This document shows, one piece after another, positions 53,801 to 63,860 of a DNA stretch of 64,000 nt (position 1 is its first letter; each line of letters starts with the position of its first letter). A program made the position numbers and the translations under genes. The DNA comes from Dipteris shenzhenensis (lineage: Eukaryota; Polypodiophyta; Polypodiopsida; Gleicheniales), in assembly GCA_047967505.1 (NCBI GenBank), contig CM106538.1. One strand, 5' to 3'. The notes beneath the pieces are model-generated. The model saw nothing but the letters and a program-made list of their open reading frames with translations, did not search any database and had not been told where the DNA came from.

Positions 53801-55018
53801 TTCAGATATTTCTGACCATTTTGGGTTGCAGGTGAAGGTAATAAACAAATCTGGTTTACCCTTTTTTCTCACAATTGCCATTGCATCCTGGTATAACTGG
53901 CACATATACCGCGGTCCTCCTGTAAAAGAGGATGGCAATACAACTCTACGTCCGACAGCGTTGCCCAATACATTATGGACTGCATCAGCTGCGTTTAGCA
54001 TGTCCATCAATCCTTGATAAACTTCTGCACGTAAAGAAGATTGATTGTTACGTATCCACACCAATCTGGACTCTTCCATACTACTATATGCATCAACAAT
54101 ATATTGTTGCAATAATCTCCCCCCTTGTAGAAGGCACGCACTTGTATCAGGCCTTACCTGCAGACGGTACGCATAATACTGTCTCTGTGTCACACAATTT
54201 TTCCTTTGTACATCATGTAATGATACGTGAGTAGGAACATCTCTATAAGGAATATATAAATGCCATCCATCCTCCCCTCGGGGAAATAGAAGAACATACA
54301 TGAGAGACATGTATGATCGATGCAAATTTGATATTCTGGTTATCAATCCATTGCGTCTTAAAAACTGGATGTCTCGATTCCCAACATCAGAATCATCCCC
54401 TTGCCCTGGCATGATAGCGGCAACCTCACTAGCTATTGGGACCAAGTACTGTCTTGAGGTTGACCGGCTCTCACAAATTACCATCTTCAAGTTTGCATGT
54501 GGATTTCTTCTCAATACTTCCCCCACAGCAACCAGTGCATTGGCATATGGATTGCATTCATGCATCATCCTTTGCAACAATTCCAAAATGCCAAGATTCA
54601 AACCAGGCATCCCATCCAAACGGTTTTGCAACTCATGATCTGTATCATGGACATATAATTGTGCAAACCGTGGAAGCTCCTGTCTAGACTCATCAGGTAG
54701 CAAACTCCCGACACGATGGTACACTGTGCCATGAATCCGAAAATTATGTATACCCCTATTCCCAGAAAACATTTGATCAACTCGGGCTCCCAATGAGGCA
54801 AACGCCATGACACTATTATAGGCTCTTATATTATCCTTAAATGATCTGCTTCTAGCATCACTTCCATGAAGTAGAACTTTTAAAATCTCTGGTGGATCTT
54901 CCAATGGCAACAATGACACACGGCCAACTTTACAACAATACTTTCCCACAACCCGATGCATACTTCTGGTCTCTTGCTTCCACAATTGAGCATGGCAAAA
55001 ACTGCATATGCAATCCAT
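50813..55018 (-). CDS. Helitron Rep/helicase, intact frame (1,401 residues)
   Basis: The first ATG of the open frame is at 55018 (MDCICSFCHAQLWK). The frame stays open upstream to 55108 without another ATG, so an earlier exon is possible. A Cys-rich N-terminus is followed by a Helitron-like region. The rolling-circle Rep HUH motif is GLPHSHILLIL (about residue 461) and the catalytic Tyr region is KYLYKYVYKG (about 593). A PIF1-type SF1 helicase follows: Walker A GPGGSGKT (about 951), LIIWDEAPM (about 1029), LLGGDFRQVLPV, NKAQGQTM (about 1325) and AFSRVRSSN (about 1352). All catalytic residues I can check are present and there are no stops or frame breaks, unlike every other element in the window. 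It cuts and copies element DNA at a target by rolling-circle replication in the nucleus. Helitron termini (5' TC, 3' hairpin plus CTRR) were not located. Confidence 0.92.
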   Translation of the reverse strand: MDCICSFCHAQLWKQETRSMHRVVGKYCCKVGRVSLLPLEDPPEILKVLLHGSDARSRSFKDNIRAYNSVMAFASLGARVDQMFSGNRGIHNFRIHGTVYHRVGSLLPDESRQELPRFAQLYVHDTDHELQNRLDGMPGLNLGILELLQRMMHECNPYANALVAVGEVLRRNPHANLKMVICESRSTSRQYLVPIASEVAAIMPGQGDDSDVGNRDIQFLRRNGLITRISNLHRSYMSLMYVLLFPRGEDGWHLYIPYRDVPTHVSLHDVQRKNCVTQRQYYAYRLQVRPDTSACLLQGGRLLQQYIVDAYSSMEESRLVWIRNNQSSLRAEVYQGLMDMLNAADAVHNVLGNAVGRRVVLPSSFTGGPRYMCQLYQDAMAIVRKKGKPDLFITFTCNPKWSEISEGLLPGQRAQDRPDLTTRVFYQKHKDLMQSIIKHDLFGKVAGYVCVIEFQKRGLPHSHILLILEGAFKPTQVGHYDQLVCAEVPDKTLFPELHEIIAQCNVHGPCGVLNVSAPCMFDGKCSRHYPRPFSQSTVVGNDGYPIYMRRDDGRKIRVKEGIVDNRWIVPFNPFLSMKYKAHINVEICSTITAVKYLYKYVYKGHDRATVRMQINRVEGQGQLHNPVDCGIDEINYYLDSRYVSASEACWRIYEYDMHDEKPDVQRLQVHLPMLNNVIFRDDDDLHNVVDREQNRKTSLTEWFTYNRLQHDANNLLYSDFPCEMVWNKSNKKWSRRRQGNSIGRMYNISPSAGELYFMRMLLNVCKGCKCFDDLRTFDGQVYPTFKAACIARGLLESDEEWFICMQEAILHQNSTQLRHLFVAILIFCEPTSPGILWERFSDDLSDDFFHAFESSMVDRRGLARKEALWHLEHILQQHGRRLVEFDGLPTLDRSCVLAATNALLQEERMFDFESEARLGQQMESTLNHCQRTAFDQILTAVYANVGAMFFLDGPGGSGKTFLYNCLLSRLRGEGHVALACASSGIAALLLSNGCTAHYRFKIPLDLDATSSCNIKVNSHLADVLKIAKLIIWDEAPMTHRFAFEALDRTLQDIMSNDQLFGGKVVLLGGDFRQVLPVIPKARREDIVNSTLCHSRIWRCIKVLKLVQNMRVIHEGDNSIEQEFIQWVLDIGNGTSRHIREDTVAIPSKMLLRTNSMEGLIEWVYTGLARVVDYASYFRDRAILAPRNLEVDAVNATALKAMPGEEKEYLSADSVESSCGDSFLYAVEYLNTLDLGGGYPPHRLVLKQNAPLILLRNLNPRQGLCNGTRLICKEFHTKVLEVEIITGTNAGDRMFIPRVTFIPSNLKLPFNMRRRQFPVRLAFGMTINKAQGQTMSILGLYLATPVFSHRQLYVAFSRVRSSNAVKVFLPESVDRVSDEDAEMSCTTNAVYKEVLQLASRRT

Positions 55019-55146
55019 ACCTCCAAGTGAATGAACAACAGGACTATTGAAAACCAATGGATACAAAGATGGGTGCCCTATGTCATCCCTTAATGGAAAT
55101 CGATGCAAGATAGATAGGATCCCCCTAGACCCTAAACATGCATTCC

Positions 55147-55229
55147 TATTGCTGCCAACAACATGCTCTCGTGCCCTTGACTGCCCATAAGGCAGTCAAG
55201 GGCACGAGAGCATGTTGTTGGCAGCAATA
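55147..55229. repeat. Perfect 39-bp palindrome with 5-nt loop
   Basis: The left arm (55147-55185) begins TATTGCTGCCAACAACATG and ends CTTGACTGCC. The right arm (55191-55229) is its exact reverse complement, separated by CATAA. It lies 129 bp upstream of the helicase ATG and 39 bp beyond the open-frame limit. Confidence 0.95.
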
Positions 55230-56154
55230 TAAGGTTTGGGATTTATGGCATATAAGGCAAAGGATTAAATTGTCAATCAAATAAATGGAGTGTACATGGA
55301 CTCATTTTGGTAGAAGCAATGATGCATGCCAAATGGAGTCAACTAATAGAAATATTCATGCATGCTAAATGGAATGCTTGACAATGCAAAATGCAAAAAT
55401 AGCCTATAACTTCCTATTGTAATTTCGTAGCATGAAGCTTTCACCTTTTCGCTTAAGATATGCATCCATGAAACATATGTAGGTGTAAATGCTTTGTGGG
55501 TATGAGTGCATGCACATGAGTGCATAATTGCATGCATATATGTGTAAATTCATGCAAACATATGTATGGAAAGACTCAATGCCATGTATGTAGATGCAAC
55601 CTAAAGAATATGATGATCAGACATTCTTGTAACATGTATTCTAGTAAATACAAAGATTGGGAACTAAGATGAACAACATAAGGGTGTGAGTACATGAACA
55701 TGAGCGATATATGTAGGTAAGTTGTGTGTATATATGTATCTACATGCATGACATACGCTAATATCATAATTAAATATGTACTCAAAAAGAGAGCACATTA
55801 AATAAATGTATCTGAAGGACTTAGGATCATTCAAGGTTACTCACATATATTTCACTCATCAATCTTTCTTCCTTACCTTCCATGACATATAACGATACTC
55901 CATCAATTGTAGCTCATAGATATCCATGTATTTCTATTTACATTAATTTGACTTACATTGCCACATATATCAAATAAAGATAAGAAAGCTCAAAAAAATT
56001 TATTATTGCAATTGAAAACCAAATACAAAAGTTTTGTGTGGTAGGCACAAAAGGCTATCCTACTAAATAACTTAAGATTGACCCCAGTATGCAAATAACA
56101 TAGAAGAACTTTGCGATCCTTTACAAAAAGCAATATAGAAGTCCCAAAACCATC
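55230..56154. other. AT-rich region, no gene seen
   Basis: ATGCATG-rich sequence with short repeated phrases (GAGTGCATGCACATGAGTGC). No frame with family resemblance. Confidence 0.4.
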
Positions 56155-56898
56155 TCAATTTTCATGAGCTGTAATGCGCTCCAACTTACGGCTCATCCTT
56201 GTCATCAAGGCTGTTAGCCTCTTCAAACCAATTTTGAATGTTGACACCTCAGTGCACAACAGATCGACTTGCTCTTTTAGCTTGTCAACATGCAACCTAC
56301 ATCCTCTATCACATACTACTGAGCCTTCTTCACCCCCCCCTAAAAGTTGTCGTACATACTGGTTCGTGTCATTTACATTATTCTCAATATGAGCAATCCT
56401 CTCAATGAGAGTTTCAGAGGATGCACCCCTACCCTCTGTTATCTCTCCATCATTTTCAGGATGGACTTCTCTCCATAAGGATGTTAGATATCTTGTATTC
56501 ATAGCATTCACATCACCATTATGCTCACATACGTTTTGAATGGACTTCAAAGGACGCGTAATAGAGAGACCATATTGCCTTGAAGATGACAGACACTTCC
56601 TTGCATACTTTTTTGCACGGGTGGAAGGTCCCTCCCCTCTAAGACGTTTCATTATAACAAAAGTGCGATGTTCATGGATGGACTTAACAGTAACACCATT
56701 AGCCCTTGTTCTTGCCGCTCGTTTCATTGCACGAAGGCTTCGTCGTTCATGAAAAGATGACATGACAATGTCAGAAATCGTAGAACTCTCTGCCCTTGCA
56801 ACTTGTTGCATTTCACACACACTTCGTCGTTCACAAAAGGACGGCACCACAATGCCAGAAATTTCCTCTTCAATGTGGGGAACAATGGCAGAAGTCAT
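56155..56898 (-). CDS. Hypothetical 247-residue protein with three internal repeats and a C-terminal coiled coil
   Basis: ATG at 56898 (MTSAIVPHIEEE); the upstream TTG is disregarded. Three repeats of about 30-33 residues follow: VPSFCERRSVCEMQQVARAE, MSSFHERRSLRAMKRAARTR and VKSIHEHRTFVIMKRLRGEG, each a (S)(F/I)xE(R/H)R(S/T)...M(K/Q)... unit. A basic region (RAKKYARKC) comes next, then a heptad-like C-terminal half with HIENNVNDTNQYVRQLL and HVDKLKEQVDLLCTEV. No family is recognised. The frame is clean. A partial duplicate of its 5' end is at 58432. It may belong to the Helitron neighbourhood or to a separate transposon. Confidence 0.5.
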   Translation of the reverse strand: MTSAIVPHIEEEISGIVVPSFCERRSVCEMQQVARAESSTISDIVMSSFHERRSLRAMKRAARTRANGVTVKSIHEHRTFVIMKRLRGEGPSTRAKKYARKCLSSSRQYGLSITRPLKSIQNVCEHNGDVNAMNTRYLTSLWREVHPENDGEITEGRGASSETLIERIAHIENNVNDTNQYVRQLLGGGEEGSVVCDRGCRLHVDKLKEQVDLLCTEVSTFKIGLKRLTALMTRMSRKLERITAHEN

Positions 56899-57760
56899 CC
56901 TTGCAAACTGCGGCCGAAACAAAATAGAAACACATTTTTAGGGATGTATATTGACTCATTTGTCAAACTGCATTAGACTCAAGGCTTTAAAGATTGAGAC
57001 AAATCCTATACATCTATCAAAGCCTCCTACATTGGATCCTTAATTGATGCTGAACTCCCTATTGAAGAAGGGCATCTCCTTTAAGCTATGATGCAAGCTA
57101 CACCATTTTGCAAATGCTTCTTCTACCTCCCATCCTCATCTACAGGGACATTCCCAAGGTCTACATGCCCCCCAACAACGTCCTTCTCCCTCTCACCCCT
57201 CCCGACATCTCATTTGGCAACCCAAACCTGCTCTTTGAGCAACATCATGGCTTTCTCATCAACAGCCACAAACAAACTTTTCAACCCTACTACCTTCCCC
57301 ACGAATCATCATGCACCAAGTCTAATTACCAACACTGCCTAAAATTTATGGAACGCCCACCACCATTGGCTTTGGACACATTTCTATCTATTCCTAGACA
57401 TCTATCAAAGTCTCCTATATTGGATGCTTAATTAATGCTGAACTCCCTGTTGAAGAATCTTCATCTCCTTTAAGCTATGATGCAAGCTATATTGATTTAC
57501 AAACGCTTCTTCTACCTCCCATACTCATCTACAGGGACATTCCCAAGGTCTATATGCCTCGAACAATGTCCTTCTCCCTCTCAATCCTACAACCCAAACC
57601 TACTCTCTAAGCTACATCATGCCTTTCTCATCAACGGCCACAAACAAACTTTTCAACCCTACTACCTTCCCCACGAATCATCCCTCCCCCCCTCCTCTCC
57701 CCCCGAAATAAATGCTTCTCTTTTTGCTTTCTCCTTGTGGTGCAACTACTCTTGAACTCT
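56859..57760. repeat. Duplicated segment, left copy (offset about 1,573 bp)
   Basis: From GAAATTTCCTCTTCA through the 5' end of the hypothetical gene and beyond 57300, this matches 58432 onward. Inside it a block (TGATGCAAGCTA...CTCATCTACAGGGACATTCC) also occurs twice, at 57088 and 57477. A readable frame LLPPILIYRDIPKVYMPPNN with GNPNLLFEQHHGFLIN at 57108-57431 may be a captured exon, family unknown. Confidence 0.85.
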
Positions 57761-58431
57761 CCATCACCTCTACTCACCATCACCTCTCTCTCTCTCTCTC
57801 TCTCTCTCTTCCCTCCCGCGTCTCTATATATTATTATAACGAACAACTATGTGTGTGTGTGCCTATGTGTCTGCATATGTCATGGTGTGTCTACACATAT
57901 ATGTGTGTTGGGCCTTTGGGCATGTTTTAGTGTGCACATGGGGTCTATTAGGTGTCTCTCTCTCTCTCAAGGAATATACCTTATTATTTCTCACCATTAG
58001 CCCCTAACCTATTGCCCTCCATTATAACACATTCTCAATGACGGTTTGCCCTTATAAAGTATAGAAAATGTGGATCATTATTGCCCATTTTTTTAAAGAA
58101 TCTATGGCAATATGTCAAACATACATCCCTCCCCCCCCCCTCCTCTCCCCCCGAAATAAATGCTTCTCAACTATGTGTGTGTGTGCCTATGTGTCCGCAT
58201 ATGTCATGGTGTGTCTACACATATATGTGTGTTGGGCCTTTGGGCATATTTTAGTGTGCACATGGGGTCTATGATGTGTGTGTGTGTCTCTCTCTCTCTC
58301 GTCCCTCCCGCGTCTCTATATATTATTATAATGTTAGAAAAATAAGTTGGGCATGATCAACTATGTGTGTGTGTGCCTATGTGTCCACATATGTCATGGT
58401 GTGTCTACACATATATTTGTGTTGGGCCAGA
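57761..58431. repeat. CT and GT microsatellites with a 170-bp duplication
   Basis: (CT)n at 57783-57810 and 57955-57967, and GTGTGTGT at about 57850 and 58275. The block AACTATGTGTGTGTGTGCC...TTGGGCC occurs three times (57844, 58168, 58360). Confidence 0.85.
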
Positions 58432-59500
58432 AATTTCCTCTTCAGTGTGGGGAACAATGGCAGAAGTCATCCTTGCAAACTGCGGCCGAAACAAAATAGA
58501 AACACATTTTTAGGGATGTATATTGCCTCAGTTGTCAAACTGCATTAGACTCAAGGCTTTAAAGATTGAGACAAATCCTATACATCTATCAAAGCCTCCT
58601 ACATTGGATCCTTAATTGATGCTGAACTCCCTATTGAAGAAGGGCATCTCCTTTAAGCTATGATGCAAGCTACACCATTTTGCAAACGCTTCTTCTACCT
58701 CCCATCCTCATCTACAGGGACATTCCCAAGGTCTACATGCCCCCCAACAACGTCCTTCTCCCTCTCACCCCTCCCGACATCCCATTTGGCAACCCAAACC
58801 TGCTCTTTGAGCAACATCATGGCTTTCTCATCAACGGCCACAAACAAACTTTTCAACCCTACTACCTTCCCCACGAATCATCATGCACCAGCTATGATGC
58901 AAGCTATATTGATTTACAAACGCTTCTTCTACCTCCCATACTCATCTACAGGGACATTCCCTCAGGGGGGTCACTATGTATAAACCCTCTATATCACGTG
59001 CGTTCAAGGCATATTTCTAAAATCCCTTATCTGTAAATTTTTCATTAATAAAATGTACCCTTTTTCTATACAAATCTGTAAATGTTTTTGAAAATTGTTT
59101 TAAATACTCTCTTATGTAAATTAACTTTTGTTAAATTTAGATATTAAAAACATCCTTCTGTTGAACTCACGTGATAGGGTTACATATAATGAGTGACCCC
59201 CCCGAGGACATTCCCAAGGTCTATATGCCCCGAACAATGTCATTCTCCCTCTCAATCCTACAACCCAAACCTGCTCTCTAAGCTACATCATGCCTTTCTC
59301 ATCAACAGCCACAAACAAACTTTTCAACCCTACTACCTTCCCCACGAATCATCCCTCCCCCCCCTCCTCTCCCCCCGAAATAAATGCTTCTCTTTTTGTT
59401 TTCTCTTTGTGGTGCAACTACTCTCGAACTCTCCATCACCTCTACTCACCATCACCTTCTTGCCCATATGGGATTTACTGCCTCAAGGAATATACCTTAT
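58432..59500. repeat. Duplicated segment, right copy, carrying a MITE
   Basis: Matches 56859 onward, then jumps (near 58892) to the second internal block. It is interrupted at 58962-59205 by MITE member B. Confidence 0.85.
58962..59205. mobile_element. MITE, MULE-type (member B), with perfect 10-bp target duplication
   Basis: 244 bp, ends TCAGGGGGGTCACT / AGTGACCCCCCCGA, flanked by GGACATTCCC on both sides (58952-58961 and 59206-59215). The unoccupied site is present in the sister copy near 57535, which proves the insertion. It is highly similar to member A, including CACGTG near each end. Confidence 0.95.
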
Positions 59501-59650
59501 TATTTCTCACCATTAGCCCCTAACCTATTGCCCTACATTATAACACATTCTCAATGAAGGTTTGTCCTTATAAAGTATAAGAAATGTCGATCATTATTGC
59601 CCATTTCATGCATTTTTTTAAAGATATGGCAATATGTCGAACATACATCC
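59501..59650. other. No gene seen
   Basis: Continues similarity to 57970-58120 (TAACCTATTGCCCT...CATTATAACACATTCTCAAT). Confidence 0.5.
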
Positions 59651-59986
59651 CTCCCCCCTCTCTCCCCCCGAAAATCTAGAGACCATGCTAAAAAAAAGCC
59701 GTTAAAAATATTATTATCTAAAAATGCCATAAATGTTTTTGTTTTAAAAACATATTAAAATCTAGAGAGCATGCTAAAAAAAAGACGTTAAAAATATTAG
59801 TATCTAAAAATGCCATAAATATTTTTGTTTTAAAAACATATTAAAATCTAAATCTCTCCTCTCTCTCTCTCTCTCCACATTCAAGAACATGTCCACATAT
59901 TAATGTTTTCATAAGATGAGAGAGAGAGGGAGAGATTTAGATTTAGAGGGAGAGATTTCAAAACAATAAAAACATGTTCTTGAATG

Positions 59987-60034
<48 letters not shown>

Positions 60035-60303
60035 ATGCTAAAAAAAAGACTATGCCTTGTTCCCAAGGAGAGCTCGATCGATTCCGTCCACTCGAGGCAA
60101 GATTTCGTCTGCTGGAGGGAGAGCTGGCACTTCAACTGGGCAGCTGTCAATAAAACATGTTTTCATAACATTAAAAAAATAACAATTATTATTGAAGCAA
60201 ATTAAAAACATGGGGTCTATGGTTTTTAATGTCTTAGCAGAGCATGCTAAGGCATGCTCTACTAAGACGTTAAAAATATTAGTATCTAAAAATGCCTTAG
60301 CAT

Positions 60304-60347
<44 letters not shown>

Positions 60348-61105
60348 CATTCAAGACATGTTTATGGTATGTTTATAGTACGTTAAAAATATTAGTATCA
60401 AAAAATGCCATAAATGTTTTTGTTTTAAAAACGTATTAAATTCTAAATCTCTCTCTCTCTCTCTCTCCACATTCAAGAACATGTTCACATATTAATGTTT
60501 TCAAAAGATGTTTGCAAAACAATAAAAATATGTTCTTGAATGTGGGAACGTGTGAATGTGGGGACATGTTCTTGAATGTGGAGAGAGAGAGAGAAACATG
60601 TTGAAACATTATTAGTATTAAAAACATCTTTAAAAATAGTATCTTAAAAACATAATAAATTTCTCTTTTAGATTAAAAATAGTATCTTAAAACCATACTA
60701 TAATTATATTTAAAATAATTATAAAAATATATTATTAAAACGTTGAAAATAGTATCTAAAAATGCCATAAATGTTTCTAACATGGTAAAATCTTATAAAA
60801 ATATATGATTAAAATCATCTTGAAACATGTTTTCAAAACATTAGAAATATTAAAAACATCTTAAAAATTAGAAATTTCTATTTTAGATTAAATTTATTAT
60901 CTTAAAAACATACTATAATATTATTATGTTAAATGATTATGGAACTAATATGATCATAAAATATATTTAAAATTTTTATAAAAATATATTATTAAAGCAT
61001 TAAAAATATTAGTATCTAAAAAGTGCCATAAATGTTTTAACATGCTAAAAAATGCTATTAAAACATTAAACATATTAAAATCTCTCTCTCTCTCTCTCTG
61101 TTTCA

Positions 61106-61139
<34 letters not shown>

Positions 61140-61200
61140 ACATTCAAGACATGTTTATATTATGCTAAAAATATTAGTATCTAAAAGTGCCATAAATTTT
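59651..61200. repeat. AT-rich dispersed repeat family with GA/CT microsatellites
   Basis: TTAAAAATATTAGTATCTAA followed by AAATGCCATAAATGTTTTTG recurs at about 59705, 59788, 60265, 60380, 60740, 61000 and 61155. (CT)n or (GA)n runs are at 59850, 59985-60033, 60305-60345, 60445-60470, 60580 and 61081-61140, usually followed by CCACATTCAAGA(A)CATG or its complement. Confidence 0.85.
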
Positions 61201-61625
61201 TTCATTTTAAAATCAAAATCTCTCTCTCTCTCTCACTCTCTGTGTTTTTATCCTCTCTCTCTCTCTCTCTCTACATTTTTATCCCTATCTCTCTCTCTCT
61301 ACGTTTTTATCCCTATCCCTATCTCTCTCTCTCTCTACATTTTTCTCTAGGGATAAAAACGGAGAGAGAGAGAGCAAAACGTAGAGATCTCTCTCTCTCT
61401 CTCTCTACGTTTTTATCCCTATCTCTCTCTCTCTCTACGTTTTGCTCTAGGTATAAAAACGTAGAGAGAGAGAGCAAAACGTAGAGAGAGAGAGATAGGG
61501 ATAAAAACTTAGAGAGTGAGAGAGAGAGAGAGTTTTTATCCTAAAAACGTAGAGAGAGAGAGAGGGATAATTTTTTAGGATAAAAACGTAGAGAGTAAGA
61601 GAGAGAGAGAGAGAGAGAGCATGCA
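61201..61625. repeat. Foldback made of CT/GA runs and TTTTTATCC units
   Basis: CT runs joined by ACGTTTTTATCCCTAT (61240-61440) face GA runs joined by ATAGGGATAAAAAC and GTATAAAAACGTAGAGAG (61440-61610). The block can fold on itself over about 200 bp per side. AACGTAGAGAGAGAGAGC occurs repeatedly. Confidence 0.85.
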
Positions 61626-62990
61626 CTGATGTAAAAAGAAAGACTATGCCTTTTTTCCAATGGAACATAGGAGAGCTTGATTGATTCCGTCCGCTCCAAC
61701 CAAGATTCCGTCTGTCAAGATGTGGAAGGGGACGATCACTGTCAGGCGGGTGTCGGAAGAACAGAGGGCAGGTAGGTGTCGGAAGAACAGAGGTGGCGCG
61801 CGTGTTGTCAAGCGCGAGGTGAAATGGAGGGGAGGCGAATCGGAGTTAGAACGGAGGGGAGGCGAGAGTCGGAACGGCCATGGACGGAGTCAGATGGGGA
61901 ATTTGGAGGAGGTTGGAGCAGGCGCGACGAAAGTGGAGGAGGCTGGAGTGAGAGGCGACTCTGGAGAGAAGGCGGGTGCCCAGGTGGGTTGGCGCGCCGC
62001 GCAGTCGTTCAAAACCCCGCCGCCATGCATTTACAGCACAGTGCACCTGCAACAGCCGCCAACCCCAGGTCCTCATGAATGATACCACGCAGCCAGCTCA
62101 CGCACTGCCTCTGATCCGTGCACCCTCTGTGCACTGCCTCCACGATGTCTCTCTGCTCCCACGCTGGGCCACGCCATGTGGCAACTCGGAGCCTCCCTAT
62201 CCTCCACGCCGCCATCCCACCTGGTGTTGCTCTCGAAGTTCACGTCATGCCCCCTCTAGTCTGCCCCCACTCTGGTCTGCGCAGTGTCTAGCAGTCTGCC
62301 TCTGCCGCGCCATGTCGTGCTACGTAGAGTCTGGCACCCCACCTCCATAAATGCTCCCATGCCCCAGTCTGCTGTGACGCTGCCCGCCACATTCTCCATG
62401 GATTTCGCCACCTACTGCCAAGTGGCACTCTACTACGGCTGTGATGCCACATGGGAGCGTCTGCTTCCGCCCCACCTTCTGCCACATGGCAATGGAATCC
62501 TGTACCCCGCGCTCTCGCTCGTGCGAGCGTATCGCGTGCTGCTACGTGGCAGTTTCGCCGCCTTCTTTACTCGCGTCTGAACTCGAGTACTGTGCATTAC
62601 AGTGAGGCAGCCCACTGCGCATTTACTGCGCCTCGCGGCCCCTCTGTCTTGTGCCGCCTTTGTGGCCGATTCGCTGACGTGGCCTCGGCGCTGCCTCAAA
62701 CTCCCACCCTTGCATGACATGTGGCACTGTGCAACTGTCTGTCCCTCTGTCCCACTGTCCCGCTGTCGTGCTGTCCCGCAAACTGTGCAAGTGTCTGTCC
62801 CTGTCCCGCTGTCCCGACCTCCTTCCTCCTCCCCTGTCCCTGTCCCGCTGTCCCGCTGTCTGTCCCTTCCTCCACCTCCCCAAACCTCCCTCCTCCTCCC
62901 CCGAACCTGCCTCTTGCTTCCCCGAACCTCTATGGCAGGTCTGGTAAACTCCGCTGTAAGAGATGTAAGAGATGTTACAATCACGAAGCA
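61626..62990. other. GC-rich stretch, no supported gene
   Basis: The beginning (AAAGACTATGCCTT...GATTGATTCCGTCC) repeats 60045-60110. After that the sequence is GC-rich with overlapping open frames on both strands (for example 61681-62082 and 62433-62984 minus). They lack any recognised motif and show Arg/Gly/Ser/Pro bias. A minisatellite of CTGTCCCGCTGTC(CC) units lies at about 62740-62860. It could be a CpG-rich promoter or a captured exon cluster, but I cannot support a gene. Confidence 0.4.
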
Positions 62991-63225
62991 TATTTTTTAC
63001 GGGAACATCAAGCTAAATGACATGCGAGAAAGGTGCAGCAGTTGGCAGATCGTGGATTTCGCACAGCTCGCTGATTCGATGCAATAGAGGTCCATTAACG
63101 AATCGATACAAACCTGCGATTGCCAACGCCTCAATTCTTATTCCAGCCCAAATGCCTCTGGCATCTGTCGCTCACTCCCAGAGAGAACCGGCGAGCTTTT
63201 GACCTTGCTGATGTTCCTATCAATC
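62991..63225. other. No gene seen
   Basis: Short mixed sequence before the tandem repeats. No recognisable frame. Confidence 0.35.
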
Positions 63226-63860
63226 CTAATATTGAAGGAATCCGGAATCTGTCACTCTTACAATGGTATATTATAATATTACAGAGTCATTGGCTGTCCC
63301 CCAGTCGAATATATCAAGGAACGTTAGAATTGGAGGATTCCGCAATCTGTCACTCGATTACAATGGCCTATTATGGATTCATTGGCTGTCCCCTACACGA
63401 ATATATCAAAGACTAATACATAAATCATGCATGACATAGGAAATGGGTATTTGAGCAAATGTCATCCATGCGGCTGTATCTACGTACCATCTCAACTTTA
63501 CATGGTTGAATTGGGTCGTTGAGACACTTCCTAATTACAAAACGTGCACCCTTTTCTCAATAAAATGATCCACAAAACTATATTAGCCATTATGTGATGT
63601 GGCCCCCGTTAGTTGCTCTCTTTGTCCTTCATAACATCCCAATCCCTCGTCTCTCTTTATTGCACAATGCTATATATCAATCCTGATATTTAAGGATTCC
63701 ACAATTTGTCACTCTTACAATGGCCTATTATGGATCCATTGTTGTCCCCCACTCGAATATATCAAGCAACGATAGTTGAATCATGACATTAGAGGATTCT
63801 GCAATCTCACTCGATTACAATGGCCTATTGTGGGCTCATTGGTTGGCCTCAGCCCTCCAC
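63226..63860. repeat. Diverged tandem repeat, unit about 85-95 bp
   Basis: GGATTCCGCAATCTGTCACT, TACAATGGCCTATTATGG and CATTGGCTGTCCCC...CGAATATATCAA recur at about 63237, 63332, 63685 and 63788, forming two pairs separated by about 450 bp. The tail TAAATCATGCATGACATAGG is also duplicated (63421 and 63885). Confidence 0.8.

Noticed and set aside
61681-62984. Several overlapping 80-180 codon frames in the GC-rich stretch
   Set aside because: Open frames on both strands with biased composition, a minisatellite inside, and no recognised domain.
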